A stretch of 64,000 nt of DNA from the NCBI RefSeq assembly GCF_009730915.1, contig NC_052477.1:2063699-2127698 (forward strand), read 5' to 3'. The notes below the pieces were generated by a model. The model searched no databases. It was given only the letters and a program-made list of their open reading frames with translations, and was not told the DNA's origin. How positions within the stretch are numbered: position 1 is the first letter of the stretch; the number at the start of each line of letters is the position of its first letter. The DNA comes from Dioscorea cayenensis subsp. rotundata. Lineage: Eukaryota; Streptophyta; Magnoliopsida; Dioscoreales; Dioscoreaceae. Positions 23,143 to 35,425 of the stretch are shown here, in pieces. The translations under genes were made by a program, and so were the position numbers.

Positions 23143-26033
23143 ATATACTTGAAGGACACCATTCAGCCCACCCTCATGGACATTGAGCCCATAGTCCAAG
23201 AGCGCAGTGTTTTGGATGCATTAATGCAGATGTTTGATGAAAGGAGCAACACATTCCATTTGGGGGATAGTTTTCTGCAATTCAAGGCCGAAGATGTTTC
23301 ATTAATATTAGCATTACAATGTGATGGCACTGCCATTGACTTCAAAAGGAAAAAGGAACGTTCTGTATTTGAAGAGGAATACTTCAGTAAAGGAGTAGAC
23401 CGAAACAGGGACTGCCTGGTGAGGTCATTAATAAACATGGTGGTAAAAAGAGAAAGCAAGAAAGAAAAAAGCTTTGTGAAGCTTTTATTAGTGTACATTC
23501 TAGGATTTGTCCTTTTCCCCACAACTTCATGTTTATCACCGGCATAGTTACCCCACTATGTGGACAATCTATCAACAATAGGACAGTACACATGGGCACA
23601 AGCTACACATAAATGGATGATGGATGATATACCTCTCGCAGCCGCTCGTGTGAAAGAGAGATGTGCCAGGAAGCAATCAAGGATAGGATACGTAAGGGGT
23701 TGTACTATGGCATTAATCATTTGGTTTTATGAAGTCACATATAACGGGAAGAAGATTCACTTTGGAAGGACACCACGCATTCTCTGTTATGGTGTTGGTA
23801 GTTACAAGAAACAAGCTGCTGTTAGTGCCTTGATTGATTCACTAGAGGGCAAGAAGGTATGCATAGTTTAGCATGTACTCGTGAATATTCTAATTTCGGT
23901 TTTAATATTACAATATAGTACTCATAAGTATCGGTATGAAATAAATATTTACAATTGTAATGTTGTTTCACACCAATCTGTTCACAATTTGTCAAACTTG
24001 TTTACTTATTTATATAAATGTTCAGTATGTTATATAAGATGTTTATTTTATGCAAAGATTTTTTATGTATTAATTTCTAATGTACATGTTTACGTTGATG
24101 TTTGTTATCTTCTGGTAGTTTGTTCCACTCATGGCCGACAAAGAATCTGAAATTGAACTTCTCGGATATGGAAAGGTTCAACGGAATAACTCATTGATGG
24201 TTTCAGAGACATCCGATGCTATGAAAGCACCTAAGTATATGAGGACAAGGCGAAGGAAATTAGATGGGAAAATGAAGGGGGAGCCCTCCCAGACGAAAGG
24301 TCAGCATAGTAGGCAGTCAGATAGCACACAGTTGGAGTCTGGCCAGCAATCGCTATCCTCAAGTCCAGTGAGGAAGGCCACAAAAGACGAGAACTATGAA
24401 ACTTTGATGGAAGAGTTGATAGCACTTCGTGCAAAGGTAAGAGTTCTTGAAAGGAAGGAAGATGTCATCAACAGGAATGAGGAGCAACCACCCCATGATG
24501 ATCCTTCCGAACCCCGGCCAAAAGTTCAAGAAAGTGGCGTCCCAAGCCACGAGTACCGAAAACCCCCATTGGCGGGGACGTATCCAGGCGTCCCGAGTAT
24601 GAGAAACCCGATCCACACGAGCTACAAGGGTAATGAAATCCTCTTGCCCAACACTTGCTCCCTCAACAAAAAAATGTTAGCACTCGAAAAGGAAAGAAAA
24701 GGACAGCGGCAACTCCATCACAAATGAGTGTGCTTAATGAGCAAACAATCGATGACATTGATAATGCCATAGAGTCCTTAACCCAACTGAAAAACGATGA
24801 AAAATTATTTGTAAAAGAGGGGAGAAGGAACCATCCCATGAGAGGAAATACAAGATATCCCCACCGGTTTAGAAGACATCTGGGTTACATATATGCCATG
24901 AGAACGTAAAAAGAACCTCCAAAAGATTTCATTCCGAGACGACCCCGCAGGTTTTGGTCGTCTGAAAAAATTACAACAAATGGCATTGAGTGTGTTTCTC
25001 AACAGCAGAATAGACGAGTAAGTACCTCAACAAAAATTTCACTATCGTCTGTGGTTCAATTTGACACTATGCTTATTGAATTCAAAATTAAACCTTCACT
25101 ATCATGGTGTATTGATCGTTTCTCAAATTTTCTCTGCAAGTTTCAATTTGTGCATGCTAGTATTGCAAATAGCAATTTAGATATCATTGTAATTGTTTAT
25201 TTTTATTGTTAAGTGTTTATATTTATTATATGTTGTTCATATGCTTCCTTGATATAATACTAGGACTACTGTATAGAGTAATGTATGGGGCCACACGACC
25301 CGATGTCATCTTCATGCTTTAATCGATGGTAAACTTATGGTGCCGGATTCTGTCATCGATGTGTTCGTCCTTATGTTACTCGATTCTTTGAAGAAATCCC
25401 CCCACGAGTTCGATAGACCTGCCACAATTTGTAGACCCATGGCGCTTGCTTTGTCACAGCAGGAGCATTCAGTTGATGGTCTTGATAAAATGATGTCCCC
25501 AGCTTTAGAAGATTATGGCAGAGTGAAACTTGTTCTCATGCCGGTTGCTTTGAACAAACATTACCATCTTATTGTACTCGACAAAGACGAGAAGGCATAT
25601 TTTCATTATTCATCTGTCCGTAGTCCAGTTTATGATCATGCAGCAAATGCCATGGTAATATTGATACCCATTTCGAGTTTCTGGTACTTTTCTGTAACTC
25701 TGTTTTCGTGTTTTGCAGCGTTTCTTGTTTGAAGATCGTTTGCAAATAAAATTCAATATCAATGAGGCGGCATCGTATACCCTTACCCATGTTCGTGACT
25801 GCCCACAACAGAGGGAGGACAGTGTCGATTTTCCAGTGTACCTGATGCGCTTCATGGAACAGCTTCTGCATGGCGAGGAACTTAGTGTACCCCAATCAGA
25901 TGTTGCCCATCTGCGACTAGAGATGCAGCGTACGCATCTTGTCGGATGGCATTACACGAAACACACCCCGCTTAGCATTGCCCTACGGAGCGTCGGAGGC
26001 AAGTCACGGAGGATGGGGGAAAAAAATGGATGA
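23143..26033 (+). pseudogene. Ulp1-like C48 peptidase of a KI-MULE, broken
   Basis: The N-terminal region resembles the plant-mobile-domain part of these transposon proteins (MFDERSNTFHLGDSFLQF, LLVYILGFVLFPTTSC, LSTIGQYTWAQATHKWMMDD). A low-complexity basic and acidic linker lies at 24131-24727, and a coiled segment (LMEELIALRAKVRVLERKE) at about 24403-24470. The C48 core lies at about 25337-26030. HYHLIVLDKD carries the expected catalytic His, and DCPQQ the oxyanion Gln. The segment that should read DCG before VYLMRFMEQ reads DFP, so the catalytic Cys codon is replaced. Stops at 23547, 24727 and elsewhere, and intron-like gaps, show decay. C48 enzymes cleave SUMO-type conjugates; the role in MULEs is unknown. 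Confidence 0.75.
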
Positions 26034-26659
26034 TGCGCCACCACAAAGCCACCGAGAAAAATAATCGTGACCAATAACCACGCCACCCATCCCAGAGATT
26101 AATGCAGGTGCATAGCCGTCTAGTGATTGTGCTGAAAAGTCAAATGCCTAACATGAAATGAATGTCCTCACTTCATCGTCTGTCTTATTTCCCTAAGAAC
26201 AGATCATTCGTGTTTGAATATTTACTTTAGTAAGAACAGATCATTCTTGATCTTTGTCTTACTAACTTATGCTATACAAATTAACGACAAAAGTCATTTT
26301 TTTATCTATTACTCGATCATATATGCTAGCTCGAATGACTTACTCGCTTTATACATCACTTTCAATGCTTGGCGACCAATAAAAGCTTACTCGTATCCAA
26401 CTATTGTGTTTGTTGTTTATAAATTAAATATGCCGCTCATTAATGTATGACTACGTTTATATGTGTGGTTTGTTGTTTACTTACACAGATATCAGTTCAT
26501 TTTCATTAACTGCTAACCGAAAATACCATTTACACTTCAAAATTCGCCATCCACGGCCCGATGATACAAATTAACATATATGGTTGGATAGAGCGATTTT
26601 TCAAAAACATGTGACCCTATTTCATTGTTTAACAAAAAAACATGCACACCACCTAGTGT

Positions 26660-28610
26660 TTAGTCTGCGATTACTTCATTACATGTTGCCTCGTTATGTC
26701 CGATTGAGTGGCAGCGGCTACAATGTATTTCACGCACATGCTCATGCTTGTGACTCAATCCACTTGCGCCTCGGACGACCGGGCCTTTTTCTTTTGAGAT
26801 AGGTGGTCGAATCACGGAGTTGGCGAGAGTCATCCAACGGTTTGTCATGATCCGTATAGGGAATATCGATTCTTTGTATGTCAACTTGTAGGATTTGGAT
26901 GATGTAGTATGGTTCAATGAAGTGATGGACATTTGTATCAGTTTGCATAATCGCTGCGCAAACATGCTTACATGGTATTCTGTAAACCTGCCAGCGACGA
27001 CAAGAGCATGTTCGAGCACACAAATTAATAGAATTACTCTGGTGGTCAACAACCTCGAGCTGTTCTCCATCCGAACAACCTATCGAGTAGCACCTACTTT
27101 CTTCGACTATCACTTCAATCTTCTTGTGTATCATCTGGGCAAAGATGAGATTCCCATTTCAAGCAACAATTACGTCGGTTGTACATCATGTTCATCATCT
27201 TAAACCTAACAACATGAACATGGGTTGTATCAATTGCACCGTGGAGCATACCATTACGATAGTAAATGTAAAATATAACGAGATTTAGGGGTTAATAATG
27301 CAAGTACAAACTGTAGAACACATTGCATAATTTTTTTAAACACCAACTACTAATACTAAATAGTAGCGTGATAAAGCGAAAGGGAAATATAAAAATACTG
27401 AAATTCAAACCTCTAATAGTAAATAGATTAAGCGAAATCGAGCAAGTAAAGAACAATATTAAAAAGCAAATGGTTGAAAAAAACATGAATACGGAAAACA
27501 TGTAACAACTTTGCATTCTATTATGGGTACCACCTTATTGCATCTACCATCTTACACACGGGGAAGGTGTCGTGCTTCTCTTATCCATGCATTAAAAAGA
27601 TTCTGCGACGTTGGAGTACATTTCACCCCACCGCTGGCCTCTAAACAAGTAATTACACCAATGTGACATGTCCGATTTTCGGAACATCCAATAGTGTGCT
27701 TGTCCCGATGTGGCCAATAGGGAGCGTCATGACTTTCATCATATTCGAAAAGACGTACATGCATATGCAATCTTCATAATCAAACTCCGAGCACTCATCT
27801 TTTAATGACTTTCCTAGCTGCCCATTTGATTTAAGAAAATTTGCATGTAGATGTCGCAAAGCAATAAGCATGCGGGGATGAAGGAAAAACCTTCGCAATA
27901 GCATTTACAAGTCCTTTTCGACCCGATCCGAGATGAATGTGATTATGTTGGTGTAGTCGTCATCACCGTATATTGCATCACCCAAAGTTGATGTAAACCA
28001 TGTCCGATTATCATCGGTTTCATTATCCACGATAGCAAAGCGCCAAATGAAAAAAATCCTTCATTTCCATCTTTGGGTCGTTGCACCAAGAAGGATACCG
28101 CCATATTTGCCCAACAAGTGAGTTCCATCTAGAAAAAGCATAGGCCTACAACCCCGCTTGAAACCATCAAGAGAAGCACGAAAACAGAAAAACCCACGCT
28201 TGAATCGTTCTCCATCAGTGTCAATAATAACGACGCTACCTGGGTTAGTTTCAGAAACTTTGGCTGCATACCATACCAACAGATCATAGCTTGCTATATC
28301 ACTGCCATGAAGAATTCCCTTTGCTAACTCTTTACCCATCCAGGCTTGTTTATACGGCAGACGAACACCGTGGTCACGTAATATATCTCGTTGTATATCC
28401 ACTGCTCGGTATAGAGGCCGATCACGTAATTTCATTACTACCTTCCTACTAACCCATTTCTTTGATGCTCTCGGGTGAAATGGTGTGTTGATGCCCCCAC
28501 CGCATATGTGTTCATGCTGTGCTGTTTTAATCCTGAATGTAGGAAGGTTTTCGTCTCTTGAGGCATGAACACGCCATTGACAATCTTTATCGAGACATGT
28601 CACGAGTCAC
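26660..28610 (-). pseudogene. MURA-type transposase of the KI-MULE, broken
   Basis: Reading the minus strand: a MuDR-type zinc-binding region (CLDKDCQWRVHASRDENLPTF, EHICGG), the helix YRAVDIQRDIL, then the catalytic-core start MLFLDGTHLLGKYGGILLGAT with the first Asp, and ISDR after a frame change near 27940 with the second. A long gap lacks intact frame (27140-27550). The C-terminal SWIM zinc finger follows (CSCRRWQVYRIPCKHVCAAI). An RPGRPRRKW basic motif and a CCHC knuckle (CSRCHSIGHNEATC, about 26670-26710) close the protein. Several frame breaks mean no full transposase is made. Confidence 0.8.
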
Positions 28611-29978
28611 TCTATCTTTATCGTTCTTTATGAACCGAAAGTTGAAATTGCGTTTGACTGGCTAAGTCACACAATGCATCCTTAAAGTCTTTCGCATTTT
28701 TCAAAAGCGATGACCAATCATAGTAAACTCGACTCCGAATCTCTTGTCGGATTACTTATTGTTAAAGGTCCTCCATGTAAAAAGCTGGCGGTAGCATTGA
28801 CAATGTTTCTCTAGTATGATGGAAAAAAAGTAAGTTGTTAGTTCAATAAATAAACAAAAACAACGTAAAATTGAATTCTTACTACCAAAATCTTAACGAA
28901 AAGCAAAAAAATCTAAACTAGAAAACCGAAAACTAACTACAATCTAAAGTGAATAAATACGAAAATGTTTTAATGCATAAAAACCCAGAGATAACAATCA
29001 TCGTATCACATGTGTACACCATTAAAATCGAATAGAAGGACAACATCTATCGCGTAGCGAAGATTTACAAAAAAATGAAAGAATAAAAGATATATGATAT
29101 TTACGATGGTCTCGATGACCCGAGTTGTCTTACGTGTTACTATCCACGGTCTCTACCAACATATCAACCACGTTTATTTTGAATAATTGGTGAATGTTGC
29201 ACATTGTTTGGAAGTCATCTTGGAACTAATGGAAGCCACTGCCTTCTCGCTCATCCGGAATTATATACTTAACTTTGACCCGATGAAGCTTGAAGGTGCC
29301 AATACGTACATATTTCTTCCAATAATAATTCCCACCCACTCAAAGATGGTTAAATCTAACACACAACCCTCTCCCTTATATTTCATAGCAGATGTAAAAA
29401 CATGTCCATTAAGCCACTGCAGACAACAAAACAAAAAAACCTTTAGTCATAAACTGCCACCTTCTGAACATGGTGGTTGATAAAAATAAGATAATAATAT
29501 GAACAAAATCTTTAGGTAGACGATATCGTTAACATACGGTATGCTCAAGATGAGATCCTTGCGGTACGGTATAACGTTGCAGCTGGATAGCTTCTCCGGG
29601 ATCGGGGAGGCGGAGACGACGAACGAAGATAGAATTGGTTCTTTACATGAAGAGGCTCAAGAATGGAAACAATATGGACCAGAACACCAGCTTCTTCATC
29701 AAGATACAAGTAGAAGAAGAATGCAACTTCCAAAGCAAGTTTGCAGTACAATAGCCATGCTGTGATTTGACTTGGCGCCATTATTACCTCCAAACTTTTT
29801 CAAGGGTAGTTTTGGGATTAAACAAAAATATCACAGATTGGGGTGACGAAAGGGACGAACGAGTACAAAAACTATAAATGAAGGACGGATGGGGACTTTA
29901 ATTTTGTCAAAAGGACCTCGGAGGAAGTTTAAAAAGTTTCAGGGACTTAAAAATAGATTTTCTCTTTAATAAATTATT

Positions 29979-30585
29979 GGGAAAATTATTTTTTAGTCCC
30001 TGAAAGCTTCAAAACATCCCAAACAGACCCTCTGACATTTGAATTTACCATACAGTCCCTCTTTTTTTTTACAGTTTACTTTTCAATCTTGACAATTTAC
30101 TTTTTAATTAATGCAGCTTACTCCGTTAATTTATTTTATTTTACAACATGTACTTCCCGTTTAAAATATATTGTTTCCATTTAACATAGCGTGTTTTTTG
30201 TTTAACCACATAAGTTATCACTTAATATATAGCACATTTGCGTTTAAAATTTGACTTTTTCGCTTAAAATTATGGGTTTCTACTTAAAATTTAGTGTTTT
30301 CGCTTAACCACATAAGTTTTCACTTAACATATAGCACATTTGCGTTTAAAATTTAACTTTTTTGCTTAAAATTATGGGTTTCCGCTTAAAATTTGCTGTT
30401 TTCGCTTAAAAACTGAGAGCCAGCCCAGTTAACATCTGCTACCTTTTATGTCAACATCAATCACCTTTATGTCAGACAGGTCTGAAAAATAACCTGTCAG
30501 AAAAAAGGACATTTTGGGAATACTCAAAGTTATGGGGTTTTTTATGAATACCTGAACTTTGGAGGGACTTTTTGTTCATTTTCAG
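29979..30585. mobile_element. Small non-autonomous Mutator-like element
   Basis: A 607 bp element flanked by perfect 9 bp repeats TAAATTATT at 29970-29978 and 30586-30594. Its ends are inverted-repeat-like: left GAAAATTATTTTTTAGTCCC, and reversed right GAAAATGAACAAAAAGTCCC. The left target copy overlaps the right target copy of the KI-MULE by four bases, so two elements inserted almost at the same point. It has no coding capacity; the middle is a 20 bp minisatellite. Confidence 0.8.
30160..30416 (+). repeat. 20 bp minisatellite with a 102 bp higher-order unit
   Basis: Units of 20-22 bp built on CGCTTAAAATT repeat about a dozen times. Five units together form a 102 bp block present twice (30204-30305 and 30306-30407) with few differences, shown by AACCACATAAG, TAGCACATTTGCG and AATTATGGGTTT recurring at exactly 102 bp. 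Confidence 0.85.
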
Positions 30586-30594
30586 TAAATTATT

Positions 30595-31702
30595 TTTGTT
30601 TTTTATACCCTGTGTGGGTTGCCATGTAGGACACAATGAATTTAAAAAATATATAGAAAATTATTTCATTTATTTGTTTTTTTTTTTTTTTAAATTGTTT
30701 AAAGACCTGAAAATTGTCATTTTTGTTAAATTTGAAATTTTGCCATAGGTTTGGGATATAAAAAGAAATTAGAAAATATACATACATATACATAATCTTA
30801 ATCTTAACTAATAGTACACAAATCCCTCTCATAATACTATTTGAACCTTTTAATTGCGCCTTTTTTAGTTGAGTGGGTCCCACACCAACCCACCATCCCT
30901 CTCGATACGTATATGATATTAATATCTATGGACTTCATAAATAAGAAATCTACTGTTTGATCAAAATCCAACGGCTAATAATAGATGTCCGTAAATAAAT
31001 GTTCCTCTTAATATATATATATATATATATATGTTTTTAAATTTTGTTTTCATTTTTTTCTATTATTGTTCATATATATACATGATTTTTTAGTATTTTA
31101 ATTGTAAAATAATAAAATAAATAAAAAGATATATTGTATTTTTATTTTAATTATTTGTATATTATATTATTTGTTATTATTTGATTAAATTTATTTGATA
31201 ATATTAGTGTTTGGTTAGTTTTTCATATTTTTTTAAGTGATTTTTATTTTTTTAAAAAAAATTATTTTTTATAATTCACATCATTAGGTAAAGCCCTAGC
31301 ATAAGCACTAGTATCTATGGGTAATGGGGTATACATAATATTAATTTTAGTGATTTTATTTTTTTAATTTATTTGGTTTTGATTGCCTTTTTTTAGTGGG
31401 TTCCACACCAACTCTTTCTCTCTCAATACAAATAATAGTTTTTTCTTTCCTTTTTTTAAACATTGCTATGAAACAGTAAAATATATAGATTTATTGGTTA
31501 ATTGCCTCTCTACATGTATAAACACACAATACCTACCTAAATGCCTCTTATGCTGTTATTGTCTTGATTTTGATTGACCAGTATTTAAATTTTTTTCATT
31601 GTTTTTCATACATATATATATAGACATAACATGATTTTGTATATTTTAATTTTCTTTTTGTTAGATATATTGTGTTTTTATTTTAATTTTGTTGTCATTG
31701 TT

Positions 31703-31768
<66 letters not shown>

Positions 31769-33862
31769 ATTTGTTTTATTTAATTTATCTAATAATATTG
31801 GTGTTTGGTTTTTTTTCTTTTGTATTTTTTGTTAAGTGATTTGTTTTTAAATAATTTATATTATTAGATGAAGCTCGTAGCGCAAGCACGGCCATCCATA
31901 CTAGTAACCATACAAATCTAACCGCTAACATTCATTTACATAATGTTATATAGTGTCAAACAAGGGTTATATACAATTACTCTACACAATATTTATATAA
32001 ATAATGACTTCCGCGTGCACAATATTTGTGTAAAATAAAGGTTGTCCACAAATGACATATATTTTATATATATTTGGAAAGTGGACAAAATCACTCATCT
32101 CACCCAGACAATTACCCAAGCCAATATTACGAGGAGTTGATCTCTTACTCTGGTAATGAAAAGACTCACCATCCTACAATTTTCCGAAGTTCTCAAAATT
32201 TATGAAAAATTCTCTATTTTCAAAATTTACTTTTACCATTTTAAATTTAAAATAAATTTGTCAAATGCATGCTCTGTTTTCCCCTTGCCTAATCCCCTTT
32301 TTTGGTTCAAAGGTGGGGAGGGTGAGAGGGGAAAGAGTTTGGAGGGTTTGAGAAAATATTGTCTTTGGTTCATGGAGGAGTGTGGAGTAGTTTGTTTGTT
32401 TGTTTGTTTTTTTGTGTTTATTTTTGTTGAAAAGATGAGTGGGGAGGAGAGAGGAGTGTAATGTGTATTTAACTATTTCGCCTTTTTACAATAAAATAGG
32501 TAATACTATACATATATAGATAATCAATTGATGAATAATAATAATAATAATATAATATAATATATATATATTGTAGAATAATAATAATAATAACACAATA
32601 TATAATATATGATAAAATATATATAACATATATATAATACAATAATCAGGGAAAATATTTATTTGAAAAAAAAAATTATGAGGAGTCATAACATCTTTGT
32701 TATAATTGATGAACATTGGTTAAAATGTGGACATCTAATAATCATTCAAACAATCTCAATGAACTTAGTGTGATGATAGCTTGGGCACATGATTACAAGT
32801 ATCCACTCACATGCCAAATAACCAAATCACAGCTAACATACAACCTTAAATTAAAATCACAGCTTGTAGACAAGTCATATTACCCAATCTTAATTAAATT
32901 GTGCATTCTAACATACCATGACTAAATTAAAATTCATCATACATTATATTAAGCAAGAGTTCAAATTATGCTTGACAAACTTCCCAAAATAGTTTAGACT
33001 TGAACATCAAATTAAGTTGCATCAAGAACATCCAGTAGTTCAACAAGCTTGGTCTTTATCTTCACATGTATCAGCTTGTTCAGATTCTTCACATTATACC
33101 TACATAACAGTAATAAGTTTCATTTCAATCACAAAAGATAAAAATCATCAAAGAAAACAATTATATAAAACTATTAAATTAAAGACACAAGATGAATAAA
33201 AGATTCATTACTATCATATATTAAGCTGTTAAGGTATCCCACTTAAAATTAACTCCCTAATGTGTTCCATCGGACAACCAAGTACTATATTCAACAAATC
33301 TACATTCATTACAATCTAATTGTAAATATTGTGGAGCAATAGTGGTTGAAATCCTAAGTCCAAATGGATTTGATCAATATGTCTCCATTTTAGAAATTAG
33401 AATTTTTCTTGCAATGACCTCACTGGAAGTATTAATATTCTCTATAATAACCTCAATAGAAGACTTAATTTCATTTGTAATTTTTTTATTGCATCTTTCA
33501 TCCCTTCCCCCGACATCTTTCTCTTTGTCTATGGTTTTTTCTAGATTTTTGGTTGCCACCACTAGCACCATGGAAAGATGGAGTCACAAGTACATAAACA
33601 CACACATTTATGCTATCATATATGAAAAACTAAATAATTAAATTTTCATTTTTCCATGATCATCATCATCCATTCCAACAGCACACACACTCATACTTTC
33701 ATTTATGTAGTCACCATTCGAAAAACACACAAATTTTATAGTATCATTTATGCAGTCACAATCAGCATCCATTCCACATGCATTCCTTTTTCCAAATCTT
33801 CATTTCCTTCACTGCACCTTAATAATTAAATGAAATTAACTTTGCTACCATTTTAAGGTTAA
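30595..33862. other. AT-rich intergenic region with duplicated block and Helitron-like end
   Basis: No gene is supported. Two related AT-rich segments (about 30850-31310 and 31380-31905) share TGGGTCCCACACCAAC-like starts, TTATTTGATAATATTAGTGTTTGG-like middles and CTAGT ends. An AT microsatellite covers about 31707-31764. Beyond 32100 there is further AT-rich sequence and, at about 33650-33835, a CAT-rich motif that recurs right of the hAT element near 35520-35650. Confidence 0.5.
31875..31905 (+). mobile_element. Helitron-like 3' terminus
   Basis: CGTAGC-GCAA-GCACG can form a short stem with one bulged base and a GCAA loop. CTAGT (31901-31905) follows ten bases later, the layout of a Helitron 3' end. 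The next base is A rather than the usual T, and no 5' TC end was placed, so this is tentative. Confidence 0.3.
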
Positions 33863-33870
33863 GCTGTAAC

Positions 33871-35417
33871 CAGGGACGGAACCAAGGGGGGGCTAACAGG
33901 GGATTCAGCCCCCCCTCCCCCTCCCTCGGCACCTACGAGGTTTTTTTTTGTTTGGCCGGAAAACATAGAAGTTATAGAACCATGCAAACCAGACCCCCTT
34001 TCGGCCATGCCAGCCCCGCCAGCAGCCCCTCATCCGCTTTGATAATCACTACATAGATACTAAAGACCATGAGGAAGAACTTTTGTATTCAACTCGATCT
34101 CAGAAAATATTTCTACAAGGCGGGATAATTCATGAAAGATGAGATGTTCAAAGGAAAACAGAAAAAGCAGAAAAACAACCAAGTTAACAGAAACTATGCT
34201 TTTATAATTTACAGAAACTTTAGTAACTGAAATGAAACTGGTGCATTGAGAGTATGAGGCAATTGCATTCTGGTTAAACCAAACCAACTAACTATTGCCT
34301 CGAACTAATGTGCATCCATTTGATGATCACATCCTGACCGTTCATTGGAAAACCAATCTTAACTCTTGAGGTTGCCTCGAACTTAAACCAATCATCTTGA
34401 TGAAATTAATCTCTGTCGTTCATTCTTTCCCTCTCAAACCTAACCAACATTCAAACATTTGAAATGTCAGTTTTACCCTTTAATCAAAATCTATTTCCAG
34501 GTTTCCACCATAACGCTTAACAGCATTACGTTATCACTTATCAACCTACTTGGCTGGTTCTTCACTGCATCCTCTCTACTTTTCACTGAGTATGTATATT
34601 TTAGTATTTATTTATTTTTTAATTATTAGATCATACAATCAATGATCAAGTATTACTTCTTATTGAAAATGAGAGAATGAATGTATTAAATTTATGGGTG
34701 AAATAAATAGAACATGAATGATAAACTTCATTTTTATAAATATGCCTACAATGTGTTTGATTAAATGCCTTGATGAGTTAAAATGTTGAAAATATCAAAT
34801 ATCAAATATCAAATATTAATATGTATCATAATGTATATATGTATAAGTAAATAATGTTAAGTGTTAAATCTATATAGTAAAATGCATAACAAAATAGGTT
34901 TCAAACTTTCAATAAGACTAGCTATACCAAAGGTTTCATATTCATAGAATCATAAATATTTATTAACACATAATAAAATTGGATTCAATGACATAACAAA
35001 ATTGGTTTCATAAGACAAATTCAATTATTTAGATGCATTAATGTTAGCACTACCATGTTCATACAATTTTGTGTGCTTGATTCTTCTAATGATCTTGGTA
35101 GTTGACTAGTTGGTAATGTAATGTTAGCACCTTTAATATTTTGCTTGTTATTTTTTATAGTCTATAATTAAAAAATGCAAACTTGTCGTATTCAGTTACC
35201 TCCTCTGAGTAGCATGCATCGCACAGATGACAATTCTAGCTCGAGTGTGCATAGATAAATATTTTATGTTTTTTTGTTATTATTTTAATTAAATGTCACA
35301 ATATCGCACTATTTTGTATTGAATACAATTTATGTTGACCGAAAACTTTTTTTTAACATTTTGCCCCTCACTCCCTCCCCCGCCCCCAAAAATCAATAAG
35401 TCCTGGTTCCATCCCTG
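33871..35417. mobile_element. Non-autonomous hAT element
   Basis: Terminal inverted repeats CAGGGACGGAACCA (left) and, reversed, CAGGGATGGAACCA (right) are typical of plant hAT elements. The 8 bp duplication is GCTGTAAC at 33863-33870 and ACTGTAAC at 35418-35425, one mismatch. G- and C-rich strings follow each end. No transposase-like coding sequence is seen in the 1547 bp interior. Confidence 0.8.
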
Positions 35418-35425
35418 ACTGTAAC

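Larger units (their letters stand above)
21995..29964. mobile_element. KAONASHI-type Mutator-like element with Ulp1-like gene
   Basis: A 7970 bp element bounded by a perfect 9 bp duplication, TTTAATAAA, at 21986-21994 and 29965-29973. The ends begin GAGGAATTGC on the left and, reversed, GAGAAAATCT on the right; beyond the first bases the inverted repeats are weak. It carries a Ulp1-like pseudogene on the plus strand (about 23143-26033) and a MURA-type transposase pseudogene on the minus strand (about 26660-28610) in convergent order. Ulp1 capture with a MULE transposase is known from KAONASHI (KI) elements. Both genes are decayed, so this copy is not autonomous. Confidence 0.8.
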
